Origin: JACCWM01 sp040393065
GTDB taxonomy: Bacteria > Myxococcota_A > Bradymonadia > Bradymonadales > Bradymonadaceae
Direction of reading: 5' to 3'
NCBI GenBank assembly: GCA_040393065.1
Contig: JBEBUW010000002.1
Coordinates: forward strand, 35,818-99,817
DNA length: 64,000 nucleotides
The notes under the pieces are model-generated. The model was not told where the DNA came from. It did not search any database and worked only from the letters and a program-made list of their open reading frames with translations. Shown in pieces: positions 6,548 through 15,236 of the stretch (its first letter is position 1; every line of letters starts with the position of its first letter). The position numbers were made by a program, and so were the translations under genes.

Positions 6548-7726
6548 TTACTGCACGTTTTCGAACAGAGCGGCTGCGCCCATGCCGCCGCCGATGCACA
6601 TGCTGACGACGCCGTAGCGTCCGCCGCGGGCTTTGAGCTCGCGAAGCAGCGTTCCGGCAAGGCGGGTGCCGCTGACGCCGAGGGGGTGGCCGAGGGCGAT
6701 GGCGCCGCCGTTGACGTTGAGTTTGGCGGGATCGATGCCAAGCTCGCGTGCGCAGTAGAGCGACTGGCTGGCGAAGGCTTCGTTGATCTCGAAGAGATCG
6801 ATGTCATCGACGGTGAGGCCGGCTTTTTCGAGGAGCTTGCGGATAGCCGGAACCGGTCCGATTCCCATGATGTCGGGGCGAACGCCGGCGACCTGGAATG
6901 CACGGTAGTAGCCAAGGGGCTCGACGCCGAGTTCTTTGGCTTTGTCGGCGGTCATGAGGACGACCGCGGCGGCGCCGTCGGTGAGCGGCGAGGCGTTGGC
7001 GGCGGTGACGCTGCCCTTGGGGTTGAAGGCCGGGCGAAGTTTGGCGAGCACTTCCAGGGTGGAGTCGGCGCGGGGGCCGTCGTCCTGGCTGACGGTGATG
7101 GGCTTACGGTTGCCTTCGGCATCGACGATGGTGGTTTCGACGTTGACGATTTCGCCGGCGAAGAATCCGCGCTCTTGAGCGGCCGCGGCTTTCTGGTGGC
7201 TGGCGAGTGCGAAGGCGTCCTGATCTTCGCGGGCAACTTCGAATTCGCGGGCGACGTTTTCGGCGGTGGTTCCCATCGGGCAGTACAGCTCGGGGATGGT
7301 TTCCATGGCCTCGGGGTTGGCCGAGATTTTGTTACCGCCCATGGGGATCATGCTCATGGACTCGGTGCCGCCGGCGATGGCGACGTCGATGGCGCCGATC
7401 ATGATGCGCTCGGCCATTTGCGAAATGGTCTGCACACCGGAGGAGCAAAAGCGGTTGACGGTCAGGCCGGGGACGGTGTCGGGCAGGCCGGCGATCATGG
7501 CGGCGGCGCGGGCGACGTTCATGCCCTGCTCGGCTTCCGGCATGGCGCAGCCGATGGCGACGTCTTCGATTTCAGCCGGGTCAAGGCCGGGGACTTGTTC
7601 TACGGCAGCCTTGATGGTCAGGGCAGCCAGGGTATCGGGGCGCGTGTCTTTGAGCAGACCGCGGTTTGCGCGGGTAAAGGGCGTGCGCACGTAGGAAGCG
7701 ATTACGACATCTCGAAGCGTAGTCAT
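6548..7726 (-). CDS. fadA: Acetyl-CoA C-acyltransferase (3-ketoacyl-CoA thiolase)
   Basis: Last step of fatty-acid beta-oxidation: thiolytic cleavage of 3-ketoacyl-CoA to acetyl-CoA and a shortened acyl-CoA. The 392-aa length is normal for the family. The nucleophilic Cys lies in NRFCSSG (about residue 93), the second site in NEAFA (about 320-324), the His in GGAIALGHPLG, and the acid/base Cys in CIGGGMG near the C-terminus. A GGAG lies 9 bp before the ATG. It is the downstream partner of fadN on the same strand, with a 67-bp gap holding a hairpin. Third positions are rich in C, unlike most minus-strand genes here, which suggests high expression. Confidence 0.95.
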   Translation of the reverse strand: MTTLRDVVIASYVRTPFTRANRGLLKDTRPDTLAALTIKAAVEQVPGLDPAEIEDVAIGCAMPEAEQGMNVARAAAMIAGLPDTVPGLTVNRFCSSGVQTISQMAERIMIGAIDVAIAGGTESMSMIPMGGNKISANPEAMETIPELYCPMGTTAENVAREFEVAREDQDAFALASHQKAAAAQERGFFAGEIVNVETTIVDAEGNRKPITVSQDDGPRADSTLEVLAKLRPAFNPKGSVTAANASPLTDGAAAVVLMTADKAKELGVEPLGYYRAFQVAGVRPDIMGIGPVPAIRKLLEKAGLTVDDIDLFEINEAFASQSLYCARELGIDPAKLNVNGGAIALGHPLGVSGTRLAGTLLRELKARGGRYGVVSMCIGGGMGAAALFENVQ

Positions 7727-7750
7727 GTATGTATTCTCCGTTGAGAAAAG

Positions 7751-7770
7751 CGGCCCGATGGCTCGGGCCG
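7751..7770 (-). terminator. Intercistronic hairpin between fadN and fadA
   Basis: Perfect 8-bp stem CGGCCCGA/TCGGGCCG with loop TGGC. On the minus strand it is followed by CTTTTCTC, so it could be a partial terminator or a processing site that sets the fadN to fadA ratio. Confidence 0.5.
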
Positions 7771-7793
7771 TTTAAAATCGAACTTGCGATGGT

Positions 7794-10172
7794 TTAGTTG
7801 CGGAGCGGTTTGTTGTTCATGAGCATGTACTGCATACGCTCCTGCGATTTGGGTTCGCCGCACAGCTTCATGAAGGCTTCGCGCTCCAGCTCGAGCAGGG
7901 TTTCTTCGGTCACGAGGGAACCCGGCGAGGTCTGGCCGCCGCACAGAACGTTGGCAAGGGTTTTGCCGACCAGGCGGTCGTGCTCGGAGATCTGGCCGTT
8001 GGCGACCATGCTGTAGAGCATCATGTCGATGGTGGCGGCGCCGTCGGGACCGGGCAGACGGAATTTCGTCTTGCGCGGCGGACGGAATGCGCTTTTCGCC
8101 AGACCGAGCGCGGTTTGCTTTGCGTCGTAGAGCAAGAAATCGCGGTTGATGGTGATGCGGTCGGTCTGCGAGAGGAAGCCCATTTCGCGTGCTTCTTCGG
8201 CGCTTTTGGCAACGGAGCCCATGCCGATGGAGAGGAAGATTTTCTTGATGAACGGGAACGGATCGAAATCCTTGTCATCGGCGTAGGGGCCCATGACGTT
8301 GCGCATGAGCTGCAGGTTACCGCCGCCGCCGGGGATGAGACCGACGCCGACTTCGACCAGGCCCATGTAGAGTTCGCCGGCTGCCTGGACGGCATTGGCA
8401 CCCAGGGTGACTTCGGCACCGCCGCCGAGCGTAAGGCCGGCCGGAGCGGATACGACCGGTTTCCAGCTGTAGCGCATGCGCTGGTTGGCTTCCTGGAAGC
8501 TCTTGACCATGCTTTCGATGGGTTCCCACTGACCGGCCTGTGCGTTCATGAGCACGAGCAGGAGGTTGGCGCCGGCCGAGAAGTTGTCGGCGTCGTTTCC
8601 GATGACCAGACCTTCCCAGTTGGCTTCCACTTCGTCGATGGATTTGTGCATCATTTCGATGAGATCCGGATCGATCGAGTTCATCTTGGTGTGGAACTCG
8701 AGCAGTGCGATGCCGTCACCCATGTCGTGAAGCGATGCGCTGGCGTTGCCGAAGACTTTCTTGTCGGATTTTTTGAGATAATCGACGTTGACTTCGCGTT
8801 CGGTGCGCTCGATGGCTTTGTAGCCTTTGGAGGCTGCGTCGTAATAGTACTGCGTGGGGCCTTCCCATTTGTAGAAGCTTTCGACGCCGGCTGCGATCAT
8901 TTCATCGATCCATGCGGGCGTGGCGATGCCGGCTTCTTTCATGGCGTCATAGGCCCATTTTACGCCGAGAGCGTCCCAGGTCTGGAAGGGGCCGAGATCC
9001 CAGTTGAAGCCCCAGCGCAGGCCGCGGTCGATGTTGACGATATCGTCGGAGATTTCGCCCAGGCGACGTGCGGTGTACGCAAGCGAGCGCAGGGTGACTT
9101 CTTTGGCGAATGCGGCAGCCTGGTCGGTGCCTTCGACGACAACCTTGCGGATGCGGTCAGCGGGCGCGCCTTTGGCTTTGCCGATGCTATCGAATTTGGG
9201 TTTGTTCTGTGCGCGGTATTCAAGCGTTTTCAGGTCAAGCGTCTGAATGCCTTCGCGGGTTTTCTTGTAGAAGCCCTGGCCTGCTTTCTGGCCGGTCCAG
9301 CCTTTTTCGACGAGCTGGCTCATGAAGCCCGGGACGTTGAAGATTTCGCGTTCTTCGTCTTCGGTCAGGGTGTCGTAGCAGTTTTTGGCGACGTGCACGA
9401 ACGTGTCCAGACCAACGAGGTCGGCGGTGCGGAACACTGCGGAGCCCGGGCGGCCCATGGGCTTGCCGAACACGGCGTCGACGCCTTCGGGAGTCATCTC
9501 GTATTTGTCCATGGCATGCATGATGGTCATCATACCGTGGACGCCGATGCGGTTGGCGATGAAGTTCGTGGTGTCCTTACCGAAGACGATGCCTTTGCCG
9601 AGGACTTCGCTGCCGAATTTGACGACGGTTTTGGTCACTTCGGGATCGGTGTCTTTGCCTTCGACGATTTCAAGGAGCTTCATGTAGCGCACGGGATTGA
9701 AGAAGTGCGTTACGATAAAGCGCTTGCGGAAATCGGCGCTGCGGCCTTCGAGCATGCCTTCGATCGACAGGCCGGAGGTGTTGGAGGCGATGATCGCGTT
9801 CGGGTTGGCGTGCTCTTCGACCTTGGCGAAGGTATCCTGTTTGATCTTGAGGTTTTCCGGGACAACTTCGACGATCAGGTCCACTTCCGCAAGATAGCCC
9901 AGATGATCGGTGGTGTTACCGACGATGATCAGATCCAGATCTTTCTTCGAATAGATCGGCGAAGGATTGGCTTTTTTCAGGGCTTCTTTGTTGGCGGTCG
10001 CAATCCGGTTACGAAATGCCGGATCTTCGACGTTGTCTTTGGGACCAGGATTGAACGGAACGATGTCCAACAGATACACCGGAATTCCGGCATTGGCTAA
10101 ATGAGCAGCAATGCCGCTGCCCATGACGCCGGAGCCGATAACTGCTGCACTACGAATGCTTTTGGTGGCCAT
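7794..10172 (-). CDS. fadN: 3-hydroxyacyl-CoA dehydrogenase / enoyl-CoA hydratase fusion
   Basis: Bifunctional beta-oxidation enzyme doing hydration of trans-2-enoyl-CoA and NAD-dependent oxidation of the 3-hydroxy product. The order is dehydrogenase first, hydratase last, as in Bacillus FadN (about 790 aa), not as in E. coli FadB. The NAD-binding GSGVMGSGIAAHLANAG is at residues 12-28, and FVTHFFNPVRYMKLLEIVEG (typical of 3HCDH) lies near 150. A C-terminal dehydrogenase domain spans about 190-420. The hydratase/crotonase part starts near 490, with NFSAGANLLL and the oxyanion region GLTLGGGAEVTLGANAVQAAGELYMGLVEVGVGLIPGGGG. GGGAG lies 4 bp before the ATG. It is the first gene of the fadN-fadA pair. 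No acyl-CoA dehydrogenase is next to it. Confidence 0.95.
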   Translation of the reverse strand: MATKSIRSAAVIGSGVMGSGIAAHLANAGIPVYLLDIVPFNPGPKDNVEDPAFRNRIATANKEALKKANPSPIYSKKDLDLIIVGNTTDHLGYLAEVDLIVEVVPENLKIKQDTFAKVEEHANPNAIIASNTSGLSIEGMLEGRSADFRKRFIVTHFFNPVRYMKLLEIVEGKDTDPEVTKTVVKFGSEVLGKGIVFGKDTTNFIANRIGVHGMMTIMHAMDKYEMTPEGVDAVFGKPMGRPGSAVFRTADLVGLDTFVHVAKNCYDTLTEDEEREIFNVPGFMSQLVEKGWTGQKAGQGFYKKTREGIQTLDLKTLEYRAQNKPKFDSIGKAKGAPADRIRKVVVEGTDQAAAFAKEVTLRSLAYTARRLGEISDDIVNIDRGLRWGFNWDLGPFQTWDALGVKWAYDAMKEAGIATPAWIDEMIAAGVESFYKWEGPTQYYYDAASKGYKAIERTEREVNVDYLKKSDKKVFGNASASLHDMGDGIALLEFHTKMNSIDPDLIEMMHKSIDEVEANWEGLVIGNDADNFSAGANLLLVLMNAQAGQWEPIESMVKSFQEANQRMRYSWKPVVSAPAGLTLGGGAEVTLGANAVQAAGELYMGLVEVGVGLIPGGGGNLQLMRNVMGPYADDKDFDPFPFIKKIFLSIGMGSVAKSAEEAREMGFLSQTDRITINRDFLLYDAKQTALGLAKSAFRPPRKTKFRLPGPDGAATIDMMLYSMVANGQISEHDRLVGKTLANVLCGGQTSPGSLVTEETLLELEREAFMKLCGEPKSQERMQYMLMNNKPLRN

Positions 10173-10406
10173 GAAACTCCCTTACATTGATTGAAGTTGG
10201 CTAAAAATTGAAACACGACGATCACGCGCTGCTTTATAGTGAAGTCCAACGCGAAGGGTCAAGAGTGAATGACGATTCATTTTTTCTCGACCCGTAGATG
10301 CTTTCTGGAATAACGCAATGATCAAACGGCATTGCCCAACACGAAACTCTCCGCTATGAGTCCGACTGGATGAGAGCGGTTTATCAAGATTTTGGAGGAA
10401 CAACCG

Positions 10407-10655
10407 ATGATTGAACCATCTGTACTTGCAACAAAACTGAAAGCAGCCTTCAACGACGCAATTGTCGAGGTGCGCGATCTGACCGGGACCATGGATCATT
10501 ATGAAGTCACGATCGTATCGCAGGCATTTGAAGGCTTGATGCGAATTAAGCGCCACCGGCTGGTTTATGACGTGCTCGAAGAAGAGCTCAAAGGGCCAAT
10601 TCATGCGCTGACGCTGCAACTTTATACGCCAGCCCAGTGGGAGCAGGCGCAATAA
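10407..10655 (+). CDS. bolA: BolA/IbaG-family protein
   Basis: Small Fe-S-linked regulator or trafficking factor of the BolA superfamily, 82 aa, cytoplasmic. The sequence fits the class II fold: DAIVEVRDLTGTMDHYEVTIVSQAFEGLMRIKRHRLVYDVL, with the conserved His in the RIKRHRLVY helix and the HALTL strand near the end. I chose the ATG at 10407 because TTTGGAGGAA lies 9 bp upstream; the longer frame from 10392 would start on TTG inside that ribosome-binding site. The next gene is a CGFS monothiol glutaredoxin, the known physical partner of BolA proteins for [2Fe-2S] cluster binding, so the two genes probably work as a pair. Confidence 0.9.
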   Translation: MIEPSVLATKLKAAFNDAIVEVRDLTGTMDHYEVTIVSQAFEGLMRIKRHRLVYDVLEEELKGPIHALTLQLYTPAQWEQAQ

Positions 10656-10777
10656 CTATTGTTCAGGCGCAAATAATCCGGAATGAGACGAATTTTCGAC
10701 CGGTTTTGCTTGCGTAAGATTTTTCTTCAGGTAGGAAAGCGAAACGAAGTTCACGCTTCAACGTAAGGAGTTCAAAA

Positions 10778-11176
10778 ATGAGTGACGAGAAGAAAGGATT
10801 TTCTCTGCCCCTGGCGAGTACCCCGGAAGGATCCCCGGCCCGCAGCCGTGCGGAAGGTGGGGATATTCTCAGCGAAATCGCCAAGGAAGTCAGTGAAAAC
10901 GCAGTCGTTTTGTATATGAAAGGCATGCCGGATTCGCCGATGTGTGGATTTTCGGCCCGTGCCAGCGCGATTCTGCAGAGCTATGATATTCCGTTTTATG
11001 CGGTCAATATCCTGGCGGACCAGGAAAAGCGCGAAGGTATTAAGGTGTTTTCGAAGTGGCCGACGATTCCCCAGGTTTATATCCACGGAGAATTTGTAGG
11101 CGGTTCGGATATTTTGATGGAAATGCATGAATCTGGTGAATTGGCAGATGCTCTCAAGTCTGTGATGGAGCAATGA
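10778..11176 (+). CDS. grxD: Monothiol CGFS glutaredoxin (Grx4 type)
   Basis: Monothiol glutaredoxin that carries a glutathione-ligated [2Fe-2S] cluster, often bridged to BolA. 132 aa: an N-terminal extension of about 25 residues (Ser/Pro/Gly-rich), then the thioredoxin-fold domain. The active site is KGMPDSPMCGFS (about residues 47-58). The glutathione/cluster-contact motifs WPTIPQVYIHGEFVGGSDI (about 93-111) are all present. TAAGGAG lies 8 bp before the ATG. It sits 122 bp after bolA on the same strand. The 132-aa length is about 20 residues longer than E. coli Grx4. Confidence 0.93.
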   Translation: MSDEKKGFSLPLASTPEGSPARSRAEGGDILSEIAKEVSENAVVLYMKGMPDSPMCGFSARASAILQSYDIPFYAVNILADQEKREGIKVFSKWPTIPQVYIHGEFVGGSDILMEMHESGELADALKSVMEQ

Positions 11177-11303
11177 GAATCGGGCTTGACATGCGGGAAT
11201 GTGGATCTTAGTGTCCGCACCTTCGTGCCACCCCGTTTTCGTTCTCGAAGCGGGCTCACTGTATAGCGAAGCTTAAAGAGTTAAAGCGGAGAATAAGGTC
11301 AAC

Positions 11304-11774
11304 ATGAGTGTTCGATTAAGATTACAGCGCCACGGCGCAAAAAAACGCCCTTTTTATCGTCTCGTTGCTACAGACAAACGCAACTCCCGTGACGGTCAGT
11401 ATATTGAATTGCTTGGCACCTACGATCCGATGGTCGAGCCGCCTTCTGTTCGTATCAACCGCGAGCGCGTTGATTACTGGCTTAGCGTCGGTGCCCAACC
11501 CTCCGATACGGTTGGTGTATTGATCAAGAAGATCGATGCTCCGCATGTTGTCGATCTGAGCAAATCGGGTGCAGAAGAAACGGCTCGTCGTGAGAAGCGT
11601 GAGCAGAAAAAGGCTGCGATTGAAGCACGTCGCGCTGAAACCACCAAAGCAGCAACCGCTGCTGCAGAAGCTGCCGTTGAAGCTGCTGCCAGTGCAGCTG
11701 TGGCTGAAGAAGCCTCTGCAGAAGCAGAAGAAGCTGCAACCGACGCTCCGGCCGAAGGTGGCGAAGAGGCCTGA
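11304..11774 (+). CDS. rpsP: 30S ribosomal protein S16 with long Ala/Glu tail
   Basis: Small-subunit ribosomal protein S16. The N-terminal 80 residues are canonical: SVRLRLQRHGAKKRPFYRLVATDKRNSRDGQYIELLGTYDP and VDYWLSVGAQPSDTV. Beyond residue about 90 there is a tail of about 65 residues built of Lys/Arg/Glu, then Ala/Glu/Thr, giving 156 aa against the usual 80-100. Such Ala-rich tails on S16 occur in some phyla and are probably flexible on the ribosome surface. It is first gene of rpsP-khpA-rimM-trmD, the widespread operon of 30S maturation and tRNA modification. AAGCGGAGAATAAGGTCAAC precedes the ATG. Confidence 0.96.
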   Translation: MSVRLRLQRHGAKKRPFYRLVATDKRNSRDGQYIELLGTYDPMVEPPSVRINRERVDYWLSVGAQPSDTVGVLIKKIDAPHVVDLSKSGAEETARREKREQKKAAIEARRAETTKAATAAAEAAVEAAASAAVAEEASAEAEEAATDAPAEGGEEA

Positions 11775-11844
11775 GAACCTTTTGAGATCAGGCATTTTCG
11801 TACGAATGTTCGCATAAACCCGCACCACGATCAGGAAGTATTTC

Positions 11845-12108
11845 ATGGCACTGACAGATAACGAAGCGATGGAACAACACATCGAATTGATTCGATATCT
11901 GGCCAGTTCGCTGGTCGGTGAGGATGTCGGGTTTGATGTGGCAGGCAAGCTGACGGACGATCAAATTCGGATCGAACTCCATGTTCCAGAAAGCCATCGC
12001 GGCCGAGTGATCGGTCGCGGCGGTCGCCTGGCTCGTGCCCTGCGAACAGTCTCTGCTTCCGCAGCTATCGCAACGGATAAAACCGTTGTGCTCGACATCG
12101 TCGATTGA
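11845..12108 (+). CDS. khpA: KH-domain RNA-binding protein KhpA
   Basis: Small KH protein, 87 aa, that binds RNA and is often found between rpsP and rimM; in Gram-positives it pairs with KhpB/EloR. The KH signature is HRGRVIGRGGRLARALRTV (about residues 50-68), with the GxxG loop GRGG. The N-terminal part EHIELIRYLASSLVGEDVGFDV is typical of the YlqC group. It lies 70 bp after rpsP and 51 bp before rimM on the same strand. The first Met follows CAGGAAGTATTTC, a suitable ribosome-binding site. Confidence 0.93.
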   Translation: MALTDNEAMEQHIELIRYLASSLVGEDVGFDVAGKLTDDQIRIELHVPESHRGRVIGRGGRLARALRTVSASAAIATDKTVVLDIVD

Positions 12109-12159
12109 TTCTTTAGCACTTGTAAATCAATCCATACATTTACGATGGAAAAATCAGCC

Positions 12160-12735
12160 ATGACGAAGGCTCGTCTCGTTATGCTCGGAAAAATCGGCCG
12201 CCCTCACGGTGTTCATGGTGAGGTGCGGCTCTTTTTGTTCAACCCGGAATCCGAATCCCTGGCGGCCGGAAGTACGATCGTCGTTCATTTTGAGCGCGGC
12301 GATGAAAATATCGTGCTGGAAAGCGTTCGCTATGTGGACAAAGGCGTGCTGGCGCAATTTAAAAATGTGGCCGGACGTGATGCCGTGGAGCGTTATAAAA
12401 ACTGCGATTTTTCGATCTCCTATGATCAATTGCCTCCGGCCGAGGAAGGCGAATTTTATCATATCGATCTGATCGGACTCGATGTTTTGTTGAGCAACGA
12501 CGAAAACGACGAACTCCAGTCTTTTGGAGTGGTGGACCGTTTTTTTGATTCGGGAACGAATGACGTCATGGTCGTGCGTCAGCTCGACGGTAAAGAACTG
12601 TTTGTACCGATGTTTGACGATACGATTGAGGACATCGATGTAGAACATGGTCGCGTGGTTCTGGCGCCGCTGGAAGGCTGGGCGCCGGTTGAATCGGACA
12701 ACAAACGCGATCGCAAAAAAGGCAGTGAATCTTGA
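12160..12735 (+). CDS. rimM: 16S rRNA processing protein RimM
   Basis: Assembly factor for the 30S head domain that binds S19. The N-terminal barrel is clear: LVMLGKIGRPHGVHGEVRLFLFNPES. The PRC-barrel half includes EEGEFYHIDLIGLDVL, GVVDRFFDSGTNDVMVVR and VPMFDDTIEDIDVEHGRVVL. I chose ATG 12160 because the family normally starts a few residues before LVxLGKI; the in-frame ATG at 12145 would add five residues and has no better ribosome-binding site. The protein is 191 aa with a short charged tail. Its stop overlaps the trmD start by four bases, so the two are translationally coupled. Confidence 0.95.
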   Translation: MTKARLVMLGKIGRPHGVHGEVRLFLFNPESESLAAGSTIVVHFERGDENIVLESVRYVDKGVLAQFKNVAGRDAVERYKNCDFSISYDQLPPAEEGEFYHIDLIGLDVLLSNDENDELQSFGVVDRFFDSGTNDVMVVRQLDGKELFVPMFDDTIEDIDVEHGRVVLAPLEGWAPVESDNKRDRKKGSES

Positions 12736-13436
12736 GTGCTCCCTTCACCATTCAGGTGCTCAGTCTGTTCGGCGAGTATTTTCAGAGTCCGCTTGCAACC
12801 AGTATTACGGGTAAGGGGATCGAAAAAGAATTGTTCGTGGTCGAAACCGTGGATATTCGCGCTTTTGCGACAGATAAACACAAAACCACAGACGATGTAC
12901 CGTTTGGCGGCGGCGCGGGAATGGTCATGAAGCCCGAACCGCTGGTGGCAGCCCTTGAGTTTGCGCGCGAACGTCAGCCCGAAGCACTGCGGATTTTCAT
13001 GTCGCCCGACGGCGAACCGTTCAGCCAGGCGATCGCGCAGGAGCTTGCAGATTCGCCGGGGCTGATTCTTGTGTGCGGTCGATACGAGGGCATTGATGAG
13101 CGCGTGCGTGAAGGTTGGATCGATCGAGAGATTTCTGTCGGTGATTATATCCTGACCGGTGGAGAACCGGCAGCGCTGATTGTGATCGATGCCGTCACGC
13201 GTTTGCTTCCCGGTGTGCTGGGCAATGAAACGTCGATTATTGACGAGAGTTTTTCTCGGCCGCGGCTGGAATATCCGCACTACACACGCCCGCGCGAATT
13301 TCGTGGCCGTTCGGTGCCGGATGTGCTGTTGAGTGGAAATCACAAGGCGATTGCCGACTGGCGCGAAGCTCAATCCGAACAGCGCACGCGCGAAAGACGG
13401 CCGGACTTGCTCGAGCGCGATAAGCCGGAGCACTGA
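12732..13436 (+). CDS. trmD: tRNA (guanine-N1-)-methyltransferase TrmD
   Basis: Adds the N1 methyl group to G37 of tRNAs using S-adenosylmethionine through a trefoil knot. 234 aa, with family motifs DDVPFGGGAGMVMKPEPL, LVCGRYEGIDERV (knot loop), EISVGDYILTGGEPAA and the C-terminal YPHYTRP...VPDVLLSGNHKAI. No ATG exists near the expected start; the only fitting codon is TTG 12732, overlapping the rimM stop as TTGA. The fourth gene usually found here, rplS (L19), is absent: the next gene is a surface barrel after a hairpin, so the operon ends at trmD. Confidence 0.95.
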   Translation: MSAPFTIQVLSLFGEYFQSPLATSITGKGIEKELFVVETVDIRAFATDKHKTTDDVPFGGGAGMVMKPEPLVAALEFARERQPEALRIFMSPDGEPFSQAIAQELADSPGLILVCGRYEGIDERVREGWIDREISVGDYILTGGEPAALIVIDAVTRLLPGVLGNETSIIDESFSRPRLEYPHYTRPREFRGRSVPDVLLSGNHKAIADWREAQSEQRTRERRPDLLERDKPEH

Positions 13437-13464
13437 TACGCCGCAAATCCTGATTTTTGGGGTG

Positions 13465-13504
13465 CTGAAAAGCCGTGTACTCATTGCACGCGCGGCGTTT
13501 TTCA
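13465..13504 (+). terminator. Hairpin after trmD, likely terminator
   Basis: Outer arms CTGAAAA and TTTTCAG enclose an inner GCCGTG/CACG-CG-CGGC stem, with the T run on the 3' arm. It lies 28 bp after the trmD stop and ends the rpsP operon. Confidence 0.55.
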
Positions 13505-13553
13505 GAGTATGAGATAGCGTGGCAGATTATGGTCCAATCATTCAGGATTTCGA

Positions 13554-15182
13554 ATGTTGCGTGTTCATGTTCGCGTCGTATTTCTTACTCTTTTGATCGC
13601 CAGCAGCACGGGACTGGGTGCAACTGAGATTTTTGCGCAGGAACCAGGTGCTGATGCTGAAGAATCCGCCGATGCGTTGATTCACTTTGCAGATCCGGCA
13701 CTGATTGCTCTTGAGGAATCCGAGCCCTTTGATTCAGCGCGCCCTTCCGCGCATCAAGATGCCGCATTTCAGGGTGGTCTGCATTATCGCCTGTGGGCCG
13801 ATGGCCTGATGGTTGACGACTCCTCGACGGATGCCAATAAGGAGCAGGCAATTTTTCAACGCCTGCGCGCCCATGCCAGACTCAACCTCGGTGCCTTTGA
13901 AGCTATTTTGAGCGGTGATGCACTTACCGGACGCCTGGCAGGAGATCCCTACGCGCAGGTTCCCCACGGAATCGAAACCGGCGCTGTTCCCTACTCCGGC
14001 ATCGCAACGAATGGCGCCAGTATCTTTGATGCGCGCGAAATTTACGGCGGATGGCACGCACCGGTTGGTCAATTCCGACTGGGCCTGCAAACCAGCGACT
14101 GGGGTCTGGGAATTCTGGCCAACAATGGTTCGGACGACAACGAACGCATTTTCGGACAAACCTTTGGCGGCGACCGCGCCTTTCGCGCACTTTTTGCCAC
14201 CGCTCCGCTGCGCGCATTTTCGGAATCCTACATCGCACAAAACACCTATCTGGCCGTAGGCGGCGATGTTGTCTACCGCGACGAAAACGCAAGCTACGAC
14301 CGTGGCGACCGCGCCTACCAGGCAGTGTTATCCGTATTTTTTCAGGACGCACAAACAACGCTGGGCGGCTACATGGCCTACCGCGCTCAGACCGATGTTT
14401 CCCGGGACGAACTCGACATACTCGCCCTGGATCTGCATGCAGCCCGCATCTGGTATGCTGACGACGCACACTGGAAATTCCGCACCGCCGCCGAAGCCGC
14501 ATTTTTGACCGGCTCCACAACCCGCGCCTATGCGCCGGATGCCACGCCGATGAGCGTGCGCGGCCTGGGCGTAGCGGGCGAACTCGAAGTCCTGCATCGC
14601 CCCACCGAACTCGGGCTGAACCTTCTTCTCGGCTATGCGTCGGGCGATGTAAATTCAAGCGACGACACGCTGTACCGCTTTCGATTCGATCCGAATTACA
14701 AAGTCGGACTCGTGCTTTTTGATCACTATTTGCCGGCGATTTCCCGCGAAGGATTTCAGCGCGCCACCGATCCTGAAAAGAGCGGATACCCGCCGAAAGG
14801 CGTAGAGCAATTGATTGAAACCGGCGCGGTTGCCAATGCCTATTATCTCAATCCCCAACTTCAATTCGGCCAGGATATGGGCTTTCTGGCGGCCGTTGGC
14901 GCACTTTTCGCGCGCTCCGATGTTGCCATCTACGACCCGTACGAGACGCTCGTGCAAGGCGGAACGCCACGTGGCCCGAGAGGTCGCGCGCAGGCCGGCC
15001 ACGATCTGGGCTGGGAACTCAATGCCGCCGCGCAATATCGCTACCGACTCGTCAGCAACCTCGTGCTTGAAGCCCGCGCAGAGTATGGAATTCTTTTCCC
15101 CGGCTCAGCTTTTGATGATGCTGCAGGGAATGCAGACGATTCCCAGAGTTTGCTGCGCGCACGCTTCGCAATCCGCTGGTAA
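13554..15182 (+). CDS. Outer-membrane barrel-like protein, 542 aa
   Basis: I do not recognise a named family. Residues 1-29 form a signal peptide (LTLLIASSTGLGATEIFAQ, cleavage probably after the FAQ). The mature protein shows alternating polar/aromatic strands rich in Tyr, Trp and Gly, and ends FAIRW; a terminal aromatic residue is the usual barrel-assembly signal. There is strong local similarity to the 648-aa protein at 34358-36304: GYASGDVNSSDDTLYRF and NYKVGLVLFDHYLPAIS here, against DFASGDANPRPDNAI and DMNVGLLLFEHILAF there. Both are likely porin- or alginate-export-like barrels of the outer membrane. It is followed at 54 bp by the GT39 gene, so the two may be cotranscribed. Confidence 0.75.
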   Translation: MLRVHVRVVFLTLLIASSTGLGATEIFAQEPGADAEESADALIHFADPALIALEESEPFDSARPSAHQDAAFQGGLHYRLWADGLMVDDSSTDANKEQAIFQRLRAHARLNLGAFEAILSGDALTGRLAGDPYAQVPHGIETGAVPYSGIATNGASIFDAREIYGGWHAPVGQFRLGLQTSDWGLGILANNGSDDNERIFGQTFGGDRAFRALFATAPLRAFSESYIAQNTYLAVGGDVVYRDENASYDRGDRAYQAVLSVFFQDAQTTLGGYMAYRAQTDVSRDELDILALDLHAARIWYADDAHWKFRTAAEAAFLTGSTTRAYAPDATPMSVRGLGVAGELEVLHRPTELGLNLLLGYASGDVNSSDDTLYRFRFDPNYKVGLVLFDHYLPAISREGFQRATDPEKSGYPPKGVEQLIETGAVANAYYLNPQLQFGQDMGFLAAVGALFARSDVAIYDPYETLVQGGTPRGPRGRAQAGHDLGWELNAAAQYRYRLVSNLVLEARAEYGILFPGSAFDDAAGNADDSQSLLRARFAIRW

Positions 15183-15236
15183 TTTTCCGGCCCCCCGGAT
15201 ACAGCGTTTCCGCTCACGGCAACCTGACAGGCAAAC

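Noticed and set aside
7980..10100. 706-codon + strand frame
   Set aside because: Antisense to fadN, which has clear domains. The frame exists because of the C-ending codons of fadN.
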